This document shows, piece by piece, positions 62,768 through 64,000 of a DNA stretch of 64,000 nt. The notes beneath the pieces are model-generated. The model ran no database searches. It worked only from the letters and a program-made list of their open reading frames with translations, and was not told the DNA's origin. Both the position numbers and the translations under genes were made by a program. Numbering within the stretch: the stretch's first letter is position 1; every line of letters begins with the position of its first letter. Origin of the DNA: Lethocerus indicus (taxonomy: Eukaryota > Arthropoda > Insecta > Hemiptera > Belostomatidae); contig JACDQD010000003.1 of NCBI GenBank assembly GCA_019843655.1, forward strand, positions 5,396,925 through 5,460,924. The letters are read 5' to 3'.

Positions 62768-63189
62768 TGTTCGTTTTTAATATATTATATACAAAGTATG
62801 TCAGGAGGTAGAATTGTGTGGTCCCTTCTGTTTCTTTGTCCTTATTCGGTCGCCGTCTGGACATTTTAAAAATTATTTTATGTGAATAGTATCACGTCTA
62901 TGGGGTTATGTGCAGTTTTAAAAAAAAAACGACTAACCATTTGTAGGGCGTGTCATTCCTCAATTGTTTTGTCAATAAAGCCTAGAATTGTTTTGTCTCA
63001 ACGCAGAATTTATGATGAAAAGATAATTAAACTACTGGAAAAGCAGAATATTGTAGAAGAGCGGCGCTCTGGGCTAATCCGGATATACAACAAATCCTGA
63101 TAATGAATTTGGCATGTAATCCGGCCGTATAAATCAAGTTCTAAATCGTGTTACTGATTTATCGTATTTTAGAGCGTTTTCCCGGATTA

Positions 63190-63282
63190 AGGACGTAGAA
63201 ATAATGGCAATTTTGGACATTCGGAGTTCAAATAATATTGAAGAATGGCGGTCCATAATAGAGTTAACCTTTTTTCCCAAAT
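63190..63282 (+). repeat. Dispersed repeat, copy B, with a short coding-like frame
   Basis: Related to 61510-61572. Its frame reads KDVEIMAILDIRSSNNIEEW and on for a few residues before a stop. It is too short to assign to a family; a LINE or DNA-transposon relic is possible. Confidence 0.45.
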
Positions 63283-63529
63283 AAGAACGGAACGTACTGA
63301 ATTGGAAGTAAAATATTGAACAGCCATAATGATTATGTAAAATTATTGTAACTAACATATCTTTGCAACACTTTAAATAAAACAAAAATTAATGTATATT
63401 AAAGTACGATTTCATATTTGTATCTACTGTAACGTTCATTCATAGCTCCGAACTGATCAACAATAAGTTCGGGAGTTCAATTCTCGCTAGGTGCATAAAC
63501 ATCCCATTCATTTCTACACAGGCCACGGT

Positions 63530-63532
<3 letters not shown>

Positions 63533-63568
<36 letters not shown>
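63533..63568. repeat. (AT)n microsatellite
   Basis: About 36 bp of AT repeats. Confidence 0.95.
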
Positions 63569-63571
<3 letters not shown>

Positions 63572-64000
63572 CGTACAAAATGAGATGTCAATTCTTTATT
63601 GATATCGAGTAACGTCACGCATTATAACCATTCAATTTGTTCTATAAAAGTGCTAATAAATCCAGGAATCGTTCGGCTCAGTAATCCCTTTCGTTTTAGC
63701 CGGATAGGGCAATAACCTTCGTTCCAGCCCTCTTCTTCCAGTGGAGGGACGGGACCCCCGAAACGGGATATTTGTTAGCGGGGGTTGTGGAAATGGGAAA
63801 AGTAAATTGGGGGGAGGGCGATGTCGAGGGGCGGCGAGCCCGAGGGGCCTGGAACAGCGCCGAAGGAAACGGAAGGAAGGAGGAGGCGGTGGGTGTATCG
63901 ATCGATGAAAGGAGAGGAACGCCGGCACAATAACTCAGTCAAGAGCCCCTAGAGAGGCCCCCGCTTAAAAAAATTGCCCTCACCCCGCTCGCCCCTCCAA

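Larger units (their letters stand above)
57400..64000 (+). other. Probable first intron of the Cdk5 activator gene (partial)
   Basis: Follows a GT donor in the Cdk5 activator. I looked for the expected continuation of the Cdk5-binding domain and did not find it. Contains two diverged copies of a short repeat near 61.5 and 63.2 kb and a (TA)n run. The last 270 bases are again GC-rich. No other gene is supported. Confidence 0.55.

Noticed and set aside
63467..63492. CGGGAGTTCAATTCTCG, resembling a tRNA T-arm
   Set aside because: No matching 5' acceptor strand or anticodon arm is found 60-70 nt upstream.

Overview
This window is nuclear DNA from an animal, most likely a non-dipteran insect. The evidence is multi-exon genes with GT-AG introns, several (TA)n and (CA)n microsatellites, non-autonomous DNA transposons, and proteins that resemble metazoan orthologues. 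No tRNA, rRNA, CRISPR array or bacterial operon is visible. The exact order or species cannot be fixed from the sequence alone.

Layout. Positions 1-20,650 hold no recognisable gene; this is intergenic (or large-intron) sequence with a GC-rich island near 9.1 kb, a (CA)n microsatellite, G-rich tracts and one foldback/TIR element at 19.1-19.5 kb. Positions 22,775-29,978 (minus strand) carry a complete 16-exon INTS8 gene (Integrator complex subunit 8, 964 codons). Positions 31,473-33,450 (minus) carry a complete three-exon SFT2D3-like gene (Golgi/endosome vesicle transport, 206 codons). Positions 34,866-36,280 (plus) carry an intronless Tigger/jerky-type transposase-derived gene whose three acidic catalytic positions are all replaced and whose C-terminal end is shifted by one frame. 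Positions 36,281-56,100 are again gene-free apart from transposon fragments, including a clean piggyBac-type MITE with TTAA duplications at 49.1-49.6 kb. Positions 56,539-57,399 (plus) are the first coding exon of a CDK5R1/p35-type Cdk5 activator under a GC-rich promoter; the rest of that gene lies beyond the window. Positions 57,400-64,000 look like its first intron.

The most striking large-scale signal is base composition. From about 20.66 kb to 33.35 kb, covering INTS8 and SFT2D3, CpG dinucleotides are almost absent (2 CpG in the ~1 kb I hand-counted at 24.0-25.0 kb), while the flanks have about as many CpG as expected (about 34 in a ~1 kb sample at 42.0-43.0 kb). CpG returns at the two 5' ends (about 29.9-30.24 kb and 33.36-33.5 kb). 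This is the footprint expected of long-term germline gene-body methylation of housekeeping genes, with unmethylated promoters; the Cdk5 activator exon and the transposase-derived gene are not depleted.

The genes do not form a pathway: INTS8 acts in nuclear Integrator-PP2A transcription attenuation, SFT2D3 in membrane traffic, and the Cdk5 activator in neuronal kinase signalling.
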